Positions 53,991 to 63,194 of a stretch of 64,000 bases of DNA are shown here, piece after piece. The position numbers were made by a program, and so were the translations under genes. The stretch's first letter is position 1, and every line of letters begins with the position of its first letter. Below the pieces are notes generated by a model that made no database searches, was not told the DNA's origin, and saw only the letters and a program-made list of their open reading frames with translations. This stretch comes from CAIKZZ01 sp036742455 (GTDB taxonomy: Bacteria > Pseudomonadota > Gammaproteobacteria > Steroidobacterales > Steroidobacteraceae), in contig DAINQU010000013.1 in assembly GCA_036742455.1 (NCBI GenBank), positions 26,863 through 90,862 of the forward strand, given 5' to 3'.

Positions 53991-55049
53991 TCAGTGGCTC
54001 GTCGGTGCAGCGACCGACACCGCCAGCACACCAAAGGTGTCCGGCAGCACCGGCTTGCGACCACCGCCGGCCGGTGCCGGACCAAAGGACACCGTCGGCA
54101 CGTACAGCACACCGGTCTGTTCGTCGATCGCGATCGTGCGTGCGCCGGTGCCGGTCTTCACGGACTGCACGCGCACATAGCGGTTCGGTGCTTCTTCTTG
54201 AACGACGTCGAGGGTGCCGTCGCTGTTCGAGGCAAAGGCACGGTGCGTGCGTGGATCAAACGCGGCGCCGTCCGGCCCCGAGCCGATCGTCACTTCAGCC
54301 ACGACATGACCGCTATCGCTGTCGAGCACGGCCATGACGTTATTCCCGCACACGGAGTAAATGCGGTGATGCTCCGTATCAACCGCCATGCCGGTCGGTT
54401 CCTGGCAGGAGCCCATCTTCCATTCACCCGTCTTTTTGAGCGTTTGCGTATCGAAAACGTGGACGATGGACTTCTCTTCGTCGTTCACGAATCCGTGGCC
54501 CCGACCGTCGAATCCGATGTTCTCAAGCTTGGCGCCACCGAGCGCCAACGTGGCAACGATCGTATCGGTCTTCGGATCAACGACCGTCAGATCGCCGGTC
54601 GAACCGCCGTTCACGGCATAGACCCGCTTGGAAAAGCTGTCGTAGAGAATGGCGTCCGGCTTGACGCCGGTGGGCTGGATCTTCTTGATCACCGCCAGCG
54701 TGTCGCGATCAAAGACCGTGATCGTGCGATCTTGCCCGTCGGTCGTGTAACCCTTGTTCACCTCCGGCACCACTTCGATCCCGTGCACACCGCGGATTCC
54801 GGTGATCTCGCCACGCTTCGTGCCCGACGGCAAATCCAGCACTTCAACCCGCGTGCTGTGCGCGACGTACAAGCGATGCCCTGCGGCGTCCGCGCGCAAG
54901 TAGTCGTAGCCCATGTCCGTTCCGCCAATCGTATAGTGCCCCGACACGGCATACCCGGGCTCCGCCGGTGCGGCGGGCGCGGCGGCAGCGAGCGCGAGCG
55001 ATGGGCTCGCCAGGGTCAGAATCACAGCAACGGCACGGGTCACAGACAC
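53991..55049 (-). CDS. Periplasmic YncE/YVTN-type beta-propeller protein
   Basis: A protein of 352 residues with a signal peptide (1 to about 22, LALAAAA) and a seven-bladed propeller of the YncE/YVTN type. Blades show the pattern HRLYVAHS-TRVEVLDLPSG, DRTITVFDRDTL, KRVYAVNGGSTGDLTVVDPKT and IYSVCGNNVMAVLDSDSG. Such proteins bind DNA or small ligands or act as scaffolds; the substrate is unknown. The start is GTG 55049 with GAGGAG seven bases before it. It diverges from a metal-type RND efflux operon across 289 bases, so the two may share regulation. Confidence 0.82.
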   Translation of the reverse strand: MSVTRAVAVILTLASPSLALAAAAPAAPAEPGYAVSGHYTIGGTDMGYDYLRADAAGHRLYVAHSTRVEVLDLPSGTKRGEITGIRGVHGIEVVPEVNKGYTTDGQDRTITVFDRDTLAVIKKIQPTGVKPDAILYDSFSKRVYAVNGGSTGDLTVVDPKTDTIVATLALGGAKLENIGFDGRGHGFVNDEEKSIVHVFDTQTLKKTGEWKMGSCQEPTGMAVDTEHHRIYSVCGNNVMAVLDSDSGHVVAEVTIGSGPDGAAFDPRTHRAFASNSDGTLDVVQEEAPNRYVRVQSVKTGTGARTIAIDEQTGVLYVPTVSFGPAPAGGGRKPVLPDTFGVLAVSVAAPTSH

Positions 55050-55338
55050 CGGAAGTCTCCTCAGGCAACAAGCAACAGTGTGCGACTCAGGACGATCCCA
55101 AGTCGCTTCAGGCTACCACGCGATACATGACAATCGACGCATCGCCGCAAACTTCGTCGACAACGCGTCGGAAGCGTTCCCAAGCAGGACGGCGACCGCT
55201 AGAGTACCGCCTCGATTATCGGGGACAAGACACCATGCGGACGCGGCCACCCTCGCGATGGATCGACAGCCAGCATTGCGCTGCCGGTACGTTGTCCATG
55301 ACAGCGCGCCGACGGTGCTTCCGTGGGGGGCGGCGCGC

Positions 55339-56772
55339 ATGACCTCATCGATTAACCCCCGCGCGGGCCTCCTCGTGGCGAGCCTTTGGCTCACAGCGCC
55401 GCTGGCGTTCGCCGCCACGGATGCCCCCACGCTCCCGCCACACTTTGCGGGCAGCGCACTCGACGAGGCGCCGACGGCCCTGACCGCGGACTGGTGGACG
55501 GCGTACGCGAGCGACGAACTGTCCACCCTGTTGGCCGCCGGCGCGCGCGACAATCTCGATATACAGGCCGCCATTGCGCGCTTACAGGCGGCCAGCGCCC
55601 GCGCCCGGGCCGCGCATGCGTCCGTGCTCCCGACGGTTGACGCCGGACTTGGCGCCACGCACTACGCCGGACACTCCAATGCGGGGACGGCCCAGGAGAC
55701 GGATGCCGGCGTCCTTCTGAGCGCGAGCTACGAACTCGATTTTTTTGGTAAAAACCGCGCTATCGCCGACAGCGCTGGGGCCCAAGCGGCCGTCAGCCGC
55801 GCCGAGCGCGACACGGTAGTACTCGCCACGCAAGCCGCATTGGCCGCCGGGTATTTCACCGTCGTCTCGCTGCGCGAGCGACTGCATTGGGCCGAGGTGG
55901 ATCTCACCACGGCGCAACGGATACTCACGCTCGTCGAAGCTCGTCACGCCGCGCAGGCCGTCGGCGACGCGGAACTCGCTAACGAGCGCAACCGGGTGGC
56001 AGCGGCGACGTTGACCGTGGTCGACCTCACGGCACAAGAGGCGGTTGCACGCGAGTCGCTCGCCGTCCTCGCGGGACGCGATCCGGAAGGGTTTGGCGTA
56101 ACCGCCACCGACCTCGGCGGCCTGCAACTGCCATCGGTTGTGCCCGACCTCCCCGCGACCTTGCTGCAGCGCCGCCCAGACATCCAGGCGGCGGAACGTG
56201 CGCTCGCGGCGGGTCATGCCGACGTGGCCGTCGCACGCGCCGCGTTGTTTCCGTCGATCGCGTTGACGGCGGCTGGCGGCGTGCAAAACCCCGCCGTACA
56301 GGCAGCCGTGACCACACTCACCGGGACGGGTGCCTCGCTGACCTTGGGCGCGCAACTGCTCCAGTCGGTATTTGATGGGGGACGTCGTCGCGCGCTGCGC
56401 GCCGAGGCCGAGGCGCGCGAATCCGAATTATTGGTCCAATACCGCGCGGTCATCCGCAATGCGCTGTTGGACGTAGAGACCGCGCTCAGCGCACGTCAGG
56501 CCCTGCGCACGGCGGCGGCGGCGCAACACGACACGCTCGAACAGAGCCAACGCGCGCTCGCGGTGGCGCAGGCCCGCTACCAAGCCGGCATCGGCGACGC
56601 GCTGAACGTCCTCGAGGCCGAGCGCGCGGTCAACGCCGCGCGGAGCCAACAGACGGCGTATCGCCTGGATGGCCTCCTCAATACCGTGAGCCTTGCCAAA
56701 GCCCTCGGCGGCGGCTGGCAAGCCGCCGTCCCCCACCCTTCCGCCGAACTCACTTCGGGAACCCGACCATGA
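55339..56772 (+). CDS. RND efflux outer-membrane factor, TolC/CzcC-like
   Basis: A protein of 477 residues of the outer-membrane efflux family. The signal peptide (1 to about 25, LAFAAT) has no lipobox Cys, unlike NodT/OprM lipoproteins. Two outer-membrane efflux repeats are visible, with DNLDIQAAIARLQAASARAR and LLQRRPDIQAAERALAAGHADVAVARAALFP, and FDGGRRRALRAEAEARE in the second half. ATG 55339 is the first start with a signal peptide; the frame is open upstream to 55078. It overlaps the adaptor gene by four bases. Gene order (channel, adaptor, pump) is that of czcCBA-type metal efflux operons. Confidence 0.88.
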   Translation: MTSSINPRAGLLVASLWLTAPLAFAATDAPTLPPHFAGSALDEAPTALTADWWTAYASDELSTLLAAGARDNLDIQAAIARLQAASARARAAHASVLPTVDAGLGATHYAGHSNAGTAQETDAGVLLSASYELDFFGKNRAIADSAGAQAAVSRAERDTVVLATQAALAAGYFTVVSLRERLHWAEVDLTTAQRILTLVEARHAAQAVGDAELANERNRVAAATLTVVDLTAQEAVARESLAVLAGRDPEGFGVTATDLGGLQLPSVVPDLPATLLQRRPDIQAAERALAAGHADVAVARAALFPSIALTAAGGVQNPAVQAAVTTLTGTGASLTLGAQLLQSVFDGGRRRALRAEAEARESELLVQYRAVIRNALLDVETALSARQALRTAAAAQHDTLEQSQRALAVAQARYQAGIGDALNVLEAERAVNAARSQQTAYRLDGLLNTVSLAKALGGGWQAAVPHPSAELTSGTRP

Positions 56773-57737
56773 ATGGCCGTTTGTTGTACGCCCTGATCGC
56801 GTTGACCGCATTGGCCGCCTGCGGGCATCGCGCGGCGCCACCGGATGCCGCTGACGCTCCCGCAACACACAGCGAGCCGGAGACTGCCGCTGCCGCACCG
56901 GGAGCCCCCGTCACGTTGGATGCTGCGCAAGCCGAGGCGCTGGACCTCGTGGTGGCACCGGCCCGGCGCGTACGCTATCGCCGCGAGACGCAAGGGTATG
57001 CGACCGTGTGGTCGCACGACGCGATCGCCCAATACACCGCAGACCTCGCCACCGCGGAGGCCGCCAGTCGCCAAAGTGCGGCGGCTTTAGCGCGATTGCA
57101 GGGACTCGCGGCCACTCCGGGCGCCTACCCGGGCGATTTGTTGGACAGTGCGACACGACAGGCCGCCACCGATGCCGCCGCGCTGCACTTGGCGCAGCAG
57201 AAGCTCTCCGCGTTCCTCGGCGATGCGCCCGGCGGTACCGCGCACCTCACCGACTGGGCCCGCGGCCATCGCAAGCTCGTTCGGGTGACCTTCCCCGCCG
57301 GCACCGCCCCCGAGCGTCGGCCGGAGCACGTGCGCTTAGCCCCGCTCGTTCCGTCCGCCGCCACGACCGACTGGCCCGTTGAGGCGGCGTGGGCCGCGCC
57401 GGCCGACCCGGCCGTTCCCGGCTACAGCCTGTGGGTCAGCGCCGCGGGCGTTGGTCTCGCGGAGGGCAGCCGCGTGATCGCCTGGGCCTCGAGCGGCGCC
57501 GGTACCGAGGGAGTGCTGATCCCCGCGAGCGCCCTCGTCGTCAGCGACGATCAAACCTGGTGCTTCGTCGAACGCCCCAAAGGGACCTATCAACGCATCG
57601 CGGTGGCCACCGAACGCCCCATGGACGGCGGCTACGTCGTCACGACCGGCGTGGCCGTCGGTGATGCCGTCGTCATCCACGGGGCCGGACTGTTGCTCGC
57701 CCGCATGATGGGCGTCGGCGCGGACGCCGCCCCATGA
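56769..57737 (+). CDS. RND efflux periplasmic adaptor, atypical lipoprotein
   Basis: A protein of 322 residues with a lipobox LAACG (Cys18). By position it is the membrane-fusion adaptor between channel and pump. The N-terminal part (about 48-70, LVVAPARRVRYRRETQGYAT) matches the start of CzcB/CusB-like adaptors, and a helical segment (about 80-150) could be the hairpin. The paired lipoyl half-motifs usual in adaptors are not recognisable, and the C-terminal part (GVLIPASALVV, GGYVVTTGVAVGDAVVIHGA) resembles the membrane-proximal domain. It overlaps both neighbours by four bases. Confidence 0.75.
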   Translation: MNGRLLYALIALTALAACGHRAAPPDAADAPATHSEPETAAAAPGAPVTLDAAQAEALDLVVAPARRVRYRRETQGYATVWSHDAIAQYTADLATAEAASRQSAAALARLQGLAATPGAYPGDLLDSATRQAATDAAALHLAQQKLSAFLGDAPGGTAHLTDWARGHRKLVRVTFPAGTAPERRPEHVRLAPLVPSAATTDWPVEAAWAAPADPAVPGYSLWVSAAGVGLAEGSRVIAWASSGAGTEGVLIPASALVVSDDQTWCFVERPKGTYQRIAVATERPMDGGYVVTTGVAVGDAVVIHGAGLLLARMMGVGADAAP

Positions 57738-60700
57738 TGGAGCGGCTGATCCAGTTGTGCGTGCGCCGCTCCGGCGCCATCAGCGTGCTGTCGTTGCTCG
57801 CGCTGCTCCTCGGCACCTGGGGGGCGTTAAAAACGCCTTTGGATGTCTTCCCGGAATTCGCGCCGTCGCAAGTCGAGATACAGACCGAAGCACCGGGCTT
57901 TGCGCCGCAACAGGTGGAAGAACTCGTCACCAAACCCGTCGAAAACGCGGTCAACGGGGCGGCGGGTCTCGCGACCTTGCGATCGGAGTCCATCCCCGGC
58001 TTATCGATCGTCATCGTCACCTTCAAAGACGGCGTCGATTTGCACGTCGTGCGCCAGGGCATCGCCGAACGCCTCGGCGAAATCGGCAGCAGTCTGCCCT
58101 TAGGGGTCGGCGTGCCGAAGCTCTCGCCGTTGGTATCCAGCACGATGGATCTGCTGAAGGTGGGCTTGGTGTCGGACACTGCCGATGCGTACACCCTCCG
58201 CGATGCCGCCGACTGGTCGGTCAAGCCGCGCCTCCTCGCGGTCCCCGGCGTCGCGCGCGTCACCGTATTCGGCGGCGCCGTCCGGCAGTTGCAGGTACGC
58301 CCGGACACGACTCGCCTCGCGCAGTACGGGCTCACGTTAAGCGATGTCGCCGATGCCGCGCGCGGGGCGCTGGCGTTGCGCGGCGCCGGCTTTGTCGATT
58401 TGCAGGCGCAACGGGTCTTGATCAAGACGCCGACACCGAAACCCGACGCGACGGTGCTGGCGGACGCCGTGGTCACAACACGCGGTGCCGTGCCGATCCG
58501 CCTGCGCGACCTCGGAGACGTGGTGGAGGCGCCCGCGCTGCAGTTCGGCGACGCGGTCATCATGGGTCGTCCCGGCATTTTGCTGTCGTTGGCGAGTCAG
58601 TACGGCGCCAACACCTTGGAAACCACTCGTGCGGTCGAAAGCGCGTTACGCGATCTGGAGCCGGCGCTCCAGAACCAAGGGATACACCTCGTCGGCGGCC
58701 TGCATCGACCGGCGAATTTCATCGAACGTGCGCTCGCGGATTTGCAGAACTCGCTGGTGATCGCGGCGCTGTTAATCCTTGCGGTGCTGTACGCCTTCTT
58801 GCGCGACTGGCGCTCGGCACTCATCGCCTTCACCGCGATCCCCCTGTCGCTGCTCGCGGCCGTCCTCGTCCTCGCGCACGAAGGCCAGACGCTCAACACG
58901 ATGACCTTGGGCGGCTTTGCCGTCGCACTCGGCGTGTTGGTGGACGACGCCATCATCGGCATTGAAAACATCCTCCGCCGGTTGCGTCTCAATGCGCGCG
59001 ACCCGGCGCCGCGACCGCGTCTGGCGGTTATCGCCGAAGCGGCCGTCGAAGTCCGCGGACCCGTCATCTACGCGACCGCTGTGGTGATCGCGGTGTTCTT
59101 GCCCGAGCTGTATACGAGCAGCGTCCAAGGTCACTTCGTCGGCCCGCTCGCCCTGTCATTCATTCTCGCGGTCGTCGCATCGCTGGCGGTTGCGATGACG
59201 ACGACCCCGGCCCTGTGTGCGCTCTTTTTGACGGCCGACCAGCACCACGGTGACGCGCGGTGGCTGACGACCCTCAAACGCTGGCAGGCGCAGGCGATCG
59301 GCGCCGCGTGCGAGCGCATCGGCACGCTTGGCACGGGCTTAGGGGTCCTCGTCCTGGCCGCTCTCGCGGCGTTACCCTTTCTCGGCGGGTCGTTCATGCC
59401 TGACTTCAAGGAAGGGCATTTCGTGGTGCAGACCACGAGCACCGTCACCGGCACTTCACTTGAGGTGATGCGGGATGCGGGGATCCGCATCAGCAAGTCC
59501 CTGCTTGCCCTCCCGTACGTGCAAAGCGTCGAGCAGCAGATCGGTCGCGCCGAACTGAGCGAGGACACGTGGGGGCCGCACCGCAGCGAGTTCCACGTCG
59601 AACTGAAGCCCCGTGCGACCGTTGATGAGTCGGTCGCGGAAGACGCGATCCGCCAGATCGCGCTGCAAGTCCCGGGCCTGCAGTCGGAAGTTGTCACCTT
59701 CCTCGGGGATCGGATCAGCGAGAGCTTGAGCGGCGAAACCGCGCAAGTGGCGATCAAAGTCTACGGCAACGACCTCGAAGCCCTGGACCGAACGGGTGAT
59801 GCAATCAGTGCGTCGCTCACCCACGTCACCGGCATCACGGATCTGAAATTTGCTCGGCAAAGCGGCACGCCCGAACTCAGCATCGAACTGCTGCCGGCGG
59901 CGATGGCCGCCAACGGGTTAAAGGCGCAGACCGTTCTGGATGCGGTACAGACTGCCTACGCGGGCGATATCGTCGGCCAAGCGTTCGAGGGGATTCGCAC
60001 GGTGGATGCGGTGGTGATCCTCAACCCCGCGCAACGTCACAACTTGCTGAGCCTTGAGCAGTTACCGATCACCGGCCCCTACGGGCCTGTGCCTTTAGCT
60101 CAGGTTGCCCGCGTCCGTCTGGCGGAGGATCGGTACAGCATCGAGCACGACGGCGGTCAACGCCGCGTCAGCGTGACCTTCAACACGCAAGGGCGCGCAC
60201 TTCAAGACGTCGTGACCGACGCCCGCCGGACGATCGAAAAGACCGTCAAGCTCCCGCCCGGGGTGTATCTGGAATTTACCGGCGCGGCCGAAGCCGAACA
60301 GCAAACGCGCACGGAGTTGCTGCTGTACTCCGCCCTTAGCCTAGCCCTCATCGTCATGATCCTGACGATCGCCTTCCGGTGGCGCCGCAATGCGGCACTG
60401 GTCCTCGTGAATTTGCCATTCAGCCTGATCGGTAGCGTCGGTGCCATCGCCGCCACCGGAATCGGCTTATCGCTGGGTGCGGTCGTGGGCTTGGTCACCG
60501 TCTTCGGTGTCAGCGCCCGAAACTCGATACTCCAGCTCGCGCATTACGAACACCTCGTCGACACCGAGGGTACGCCGTGGGACCGCGACACCTTGATTCG
60601 CGGGGCCAACGAACGACTGGTGCCGATCTTGATGACCGCCGCGGTCACGGCGCTCGGCCTTGCGCCGCTCGCCGTGGGACTGCACGAGCCGGGTCAGGAG

Positions 60701-60829
60701 ATCGAAGGGCCCATGGCGATCACCGTACTCGGCGGCCTTTTATCGTCAACGCTGTTGAATCTGGTGCTATTGCCCGCGCTGTCCTATCGCTTCAGTCGCA
60801 CACCAGCGTCGGGTGCGAAACGTCCGTAA
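57734..60829 (+). CDS. Heavy-metal-type RND efflux pump (CzcA/CusA family)
   Basis: An inner-membrane proton-driven pump of 1031 residues with 12 predicted helices and two large periplasmic loops. It starts RLIQLCVRRSGAISVLSLL and has the HME-RND opening DVFPEFAPSQVEIQTEAPGF. The proton-relay helix reads ALGVLVDDAIIGIEN: the second Asp and the Glu of the CzcA motif are kept, but the first Asp of DFG is Ala, as in CusA-like pumps. The transported ion is therefore unclear, with monovalent copper/silver or another cation possible. It is the third gene of a tightly coupled operon. No metal-responsive regulator gene is adjacent. Confidence 0.9.
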   Translation: MMERLIQLCVRRSGAISVLSLLALLLGTWGALKTPLDVFPEFAPSQVEIQTEAPGFAPQQVEELVTKPVENAVNGAAGLATLRSESIPGLSIVIVTFKDGVDLHVVRQGIAERLGEIGSSLPLGVGVPKLSPLVSSTMDLLKVGLVSDTADAYTLRDAADWSVKPRLLAVPGVARVTVFGGAVRQLQVRPDTTRLAQYGLTLSDVADAARGALALRGAGFVDLQAQRVLIKTPTPKPDATVLADAVVTTRGAVPIRLRDLGDVVEAPALQFGDAVIMGRPGILLSLASQYGANTLETTRAVESALRDLEPALQNQGIHLVGGLHRPANFIERALADLQNSLVIAALLILAVLYAFLRDWRSALIAFTAIPLSLLAAVLVLAHEGQTLNTMTLGGFAVALGVLVDDAIIGIENILRRLRLNARDPAPRPRLAVIAEAAVEVRGPVIYATAVVIAVFLPELYTSSVQGHFVGPLALSFILAVVASLAVAMTTTPALCALFLTADQHHGDARWLTTLKRWQAQAIGAACERIGTLGTGLGVLVLAALAALPFLGGSFMPDFKEGHFVVQTTSTVTGTSLEVMRDAGIRISKSLLALPYVQSVEQQIGRAELSEDTWGPHRSEFHVELKPRATVDESVAEDAIRQIALQVPGLQSEVVTFLGDRISESLSGETAQVAIKVYGNDLEALDRTGDAISASLTHVTGITDLKFARQSGTPELSIELLPAAMAANGLKAQTVLDAVQTAYAGDIVGQAFEGIRTVDAVVILNPAQRHNLLSLEQLPITGPYGPVPLAQVARVRLAEDRYSIEHDGGQRRVSVTFNTQGRALQDVVTDARRTIEKTVKLPPGVYLEFTGAAEAEQQTRTELLLYSALSLALIVMILTIAFRWRRNAALVLVNLPFSLIGSVGAIAATGIGLSLGAVVGLVTVFGVSARNSILQLAHYEHLVDTEGTPWDRDTLIRGANERLVPILMTAAVTALGLAPLAVGLHEPGQEIEGPMAITVLGGLLSSTLLNLVLLPALSYRFSRTPASGAKRP

Positions 60830-61008
60830 GTCGCGACGACGTGCGGATCGAGGACCGTGCAGCCCTGGATGAACACTGAAAAGCGCACCGTGAAGACCCA
60901 GCGGGAAGCGCTCGGCCCAGGCGGCGATCGCGGCGACCGAAAGGCTTAACGCCACCTTAGACTCGAAGAGGTAGCGCCACCCGCCCTCCGCGCCGTGTCG
61001 TACGCCGA

Positions 61009-61056
61009 TGTTCCTTTATTTCGTCGATATATTTCTTTCAACGAAAAAAAGGAACA
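61009..61056. promoter_or_regulatory. 16-bp inverted repeat upstream of the AbiEi-like gene
   Basis: TGTTCCTTTATTTCGT (61009-61024) and ACGAAAAAAAGGAACA (61041-61056) are inverted repeats with one mismatch and a 16-base spacer. A possible -10 TATATT (61028-61033) lies between the arms. The right arm ends 10 bases before the ATG at 61067. AbiEi antitoxins are known to repress their own operons by binding inverted repeats, so this is the likely operator. Confidence 0.6.
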
Positions 61057-61066
61057 CAATCCAAGC

Positions 61067-61672
61067 ATGACTACCGTCAATCAGAGCCAACGCGTACTCG
61101 ATTTGGTCCGCCAGAGAGGTCTTGTGCGTGCCAGCGACTTGGACACCATCAATGTGCCGAGAGTCGTTCTGACGCGCCTGACCAACGCGGGCTTGCTCGA
61201 CCGTGTCGAGCGTGGTCTATACCGACTGCCTGACACGCGCTTGACCGAACACGAGAGCTTGGTCACCGTGGCTACGAGGGTGCCGCAAGCCGTTTTCTGC
61301 TTGCTCAGTGCCCTCCAATTTCATGAACTAACCACGCAGTTGCCGCGCCAGGTGTGGATTGCGATGCCGCGCGGCAGCCATGCACCGCGGTTCCACTATC
61401 CACCGGTCAAAATGGTCCAGTTCACCGGTGACGCCTATGCGGCAGGAATCGTGGGCGTTGACCGTGGCGGCACATCGCTCCGCGTCTACAGCGTGGCTAA
61501 GACGCTGGCCGACTGTTTCAAACACCGCAACACGGTCGGTCTCGACGTGGCGATCGAAGCCTTGAAGGAAGCCAGAGGGCGCAATATGGCTGGGATCGAC
61601 GACATCTGGCAGTACGCAAAAGTGTGCCGAGTGGCGAACGTGATGCGGCCGTATCTGGAGAGCATCGGATGA
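61067..61672 (+). CDS. AbiEi-type antitoxin / transcriptional regulator
   Basis: A protein of 201 residues. An N-terminal winged helix (about 5-55: VLDLVRQRGLVRASDL, RVVLTRLTNAGLLDRVERGLYRLPD) is followed by the AbiEi C-terminal domain (QAVFCLLSALQFHELTTQLPRQVWIAM, LRVYSVAKTLADCFKHRNTVGLDVAIEAL). AbiEi is the antitoxin and autoregulator of type IV AbiE systems, where AbiEii is a nucleotidyltransferase toxin. No AbiEii gene follows: the next sequence is a broken copy of this same gene. It is therefore a solitary antitoxin or repurposed regulator. Confidence 0.8.
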   Translation: MTTVNQSQRVLDLVRQRGLVRASDLDTINVPRVVLTRLTNAGLLDRVERGLYRLPDTRLTEHESLVTVATRVPQAVFCLLSALQFHELTTQLPRQVWIAMPRGSHAPRFHYPPVKMVQFTGDAYAAGIVGVDRGGTSLRVYSVAKTLADCFKHRNTVGLDVAIEALKEARGRNMAGIDDIWQYAKVCRVANVMRPYLESIG

Positions 61673-61684
61673 CGCCGCTCGATC

Positions 61685-62025
61685 GAACTGCGCCAGGTCT
61701 GGATCGCCATGCCGCGCGGCAGCCATGCCCCCCCGAATCGACTATCCGCTGATCAAGATCGGTTCAGTTCACTGGCGAGGCCTACGCGGCCGGGACCGAG
61801 GAAGTCGAACGCGAAGGCGTCAAGCCGCGGGTCTACAGCGTGGCCAAGAACGTGGCGAGCTGCTTCAAACACCGCAACAAGATTGGTCTGGACGTGCCGC
61901 TGGAAGGCCTGAAAGATGCCTGGATGACGCGCAATGCGTCGGCAGACAACCTGTGGCGATACGCACAGATCTGCCGCGTCGCCAACGTCATGCGACCATA
62001 CATGGAATCAGTCGCACACGGTTGA
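61685..62025 (+). pseudogene. Frameshifted partial copy of the AbiEi-like gene
   Basis: The sequence encodes a second version of residues 94-201 of the intact AbiEi-like protein: LRQVWIAMPRGSHAP, then RIDYPLIKI, then QFTGEAYAAGTEEVE and VYSVAKNVASCFKHRNKIG, to RVANVMRPYMESVAHG and a stop at 62025. Reading it needs two frame changes, one at a run of seven C around 61727-61733 and one at an extra G near 61762. The N-terminal winged helix is absent. It begins 13 bases after the intact gene ends, as a tandem paralog. The copies differ at many residues, so the duplication is old or arose by recombination with a related locus. Confidence 0.8.
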
Positions 62026-62059
62026 TGTCACGTCCGCCTCGGCGGATGGTGTTCGCTTT

Positions 62060-62110
62060 GGTTTAAAAATTTTGTAGAATATGGGTAGTTTTAAACCCAA
62101 CCTAAGGAGG
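62060..62110 (+). promoter_or_regulatory. Operator-promoter of the ImmA/PIN pair
   Basis: GGTTTAAAA (62060-62068) and TTTTAAACC (62089-62097) are perfect inverted repeats. A -10-like TAGAAT (62075-62080) lies between them. AAGGAGG at 62104-62110 is a near-ideal ribosome binding site for the ATG at 62115. The layout is that of an autoregulated toxin-antitoxin promoter. Confidence 0.6.
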
Positions 62111-62114
62111 CGTC

Positions 62115-63194
62115 ATGATTGCAGATCGCATTCGTCAAGCACGACTGGCGGCAGGTCTGACCCTGAGTGCGTTGGGTGAACAGGCGGGTGTTTCTCACAC
62201 CGCCATCCAGAAGTACGAGAAGGGTCTGCTCACTCCCTCGTCGTCTCAGCTACTCAAGCTCGCCCGCGCCTGCGGCATCCGGACCGAGTACTTCTTCCGC
62301 ACGCATACGGTCGAGCTGCTGCAGCCCGAGTTCCGCAAGCTCTCGACCTTTGGCAAGACGGCGCAGGATGCGTTGAAGATCAAGGTCATCGAGTTGGTGG
62401 AAAAACGCGTGGAGTTGCTCGGTGCCTTTCCCGAGCTACCGTTCCCGGCGTTTGCACCGCCCGCGAACCTGCCTGAACACGTCGCGTCGTTGGATGAGAT
62501 CGACGCGTTCTCGGATACGGTTCGCAACGCTTGGCAGTTGGGACTGAACCCGATTGCCGACCTCACCGACGCCCTCGAAGGCCTTGGCTTGCTGGTCATC
62601 GTGGTCGATGAAGAGAACCAGGGCTTCTCGGGCTTGACGGCCAAGGCTCGGACCGAAGATGGCAGGGAGTATCCGGTCGTGGCTGTTTCGAAGCGCTGGC
62701 CCGGTGATCGGCAGCGTTTCACCGTGGCGCATGAACTGGGGCATCTGCTGCTCGAAGGACGACTGGCTGACGGCATCGACGAAGAGAAAGCCTGTGACCG
62801 TTTCGCTGGCGCATTCTTGGTTCCGCGTGTCGCGGTACTCCAGTTGCTTGGGGCACGGCGCCATGCGCTGGAATGGCACGAGCTGTATGTGCTCAAACAC
62901 GAGTTTGGCCTATCGATGGCCGGTTGGCTCCAGCGCGCCAAACAGTGTGGCGTGATTACCGAGGCCGCACACCTTTCGATGGTGAAGTGGTTTTCGGCCA
63001 AGGGTTGGCGCAAGACTGAGCCGGGCGAACCACTGCCGCAAGAGCATCCACGACTGTTTGATCAGCTGGTGTACCGCGCCTTGGCCGAGCGATACATTTC
63101 CGAAGGCAAGGCGGCAGAACTGCTGGGCATCCCGATGATGCGCTTCCACAAAGAACGCCAGTTGGAGTCATCGGATGCGGTTGCTTATCAGTGA
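62115..63194 (+). CDS. XRE-family regulator fused to an ImmA/IrrE-type metalloprotease
   Basis: A protein of 359 residues. The XRE helix-turn-helix spans about 1-58 (IRQARLAAGLTLSALGEQAG, SHTAIQKYEKG). An ImmA/IrrE (DUF955) domain follows at about 150-270, with the zinc motif VAHELGHLLLEG (His206, Glu207, His210) and EEKACDRFAGAFLVP supplying the next acidic ligand. The C-terminal part (about 275-359) is helical, with YISEGKAAELLGIP. Such fusions act as antitoxins or as phage-type repressor-inactivating proteases. It overlaps the PIN gene by 20 bases and has its own inverted-repeat promoter. Confidence 0.88.
   Translation: MIADRIRQARLAAGLTLSALGEQAGVSHTAIQKYEKGLLTPSSSQLLKLARACGIRTEYFFRTHTVELLQPEFRKLSTFGKTAQDALKIKVIELVEKRVELLGAFPELPFPAFAPPANLPEHVASLDEIDAFSDTVRNAWQLGLNPIADLTDALEGLGLLVIVVDEENQGFSGLTAKARTEDGREYPVVAVSKRWPGDRQRFTVAHELGHLLLEGRLADGIDEEKACDRFAGAFLVPRVAVLQLLGARRHALEWHELYVLKHEFGLSMAGWLQRAKQCGVITEAAHLSMVKWFSAKGWRKTEPGEPLPQEHPRLFDQLVYRALAERYISEGKAAELLGIPMMRFHKERQLESSDAVAYQ

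Noticed and set aside
60767..60955. A 62-codon minus-strand frame after the pump gene
   Set aside because: It has a hydrophobic start but overlaps the end of the pump gene, has no ribosome binding site and matches no family I know. It could be a fragment of a lost gene, but support is too weak to list.
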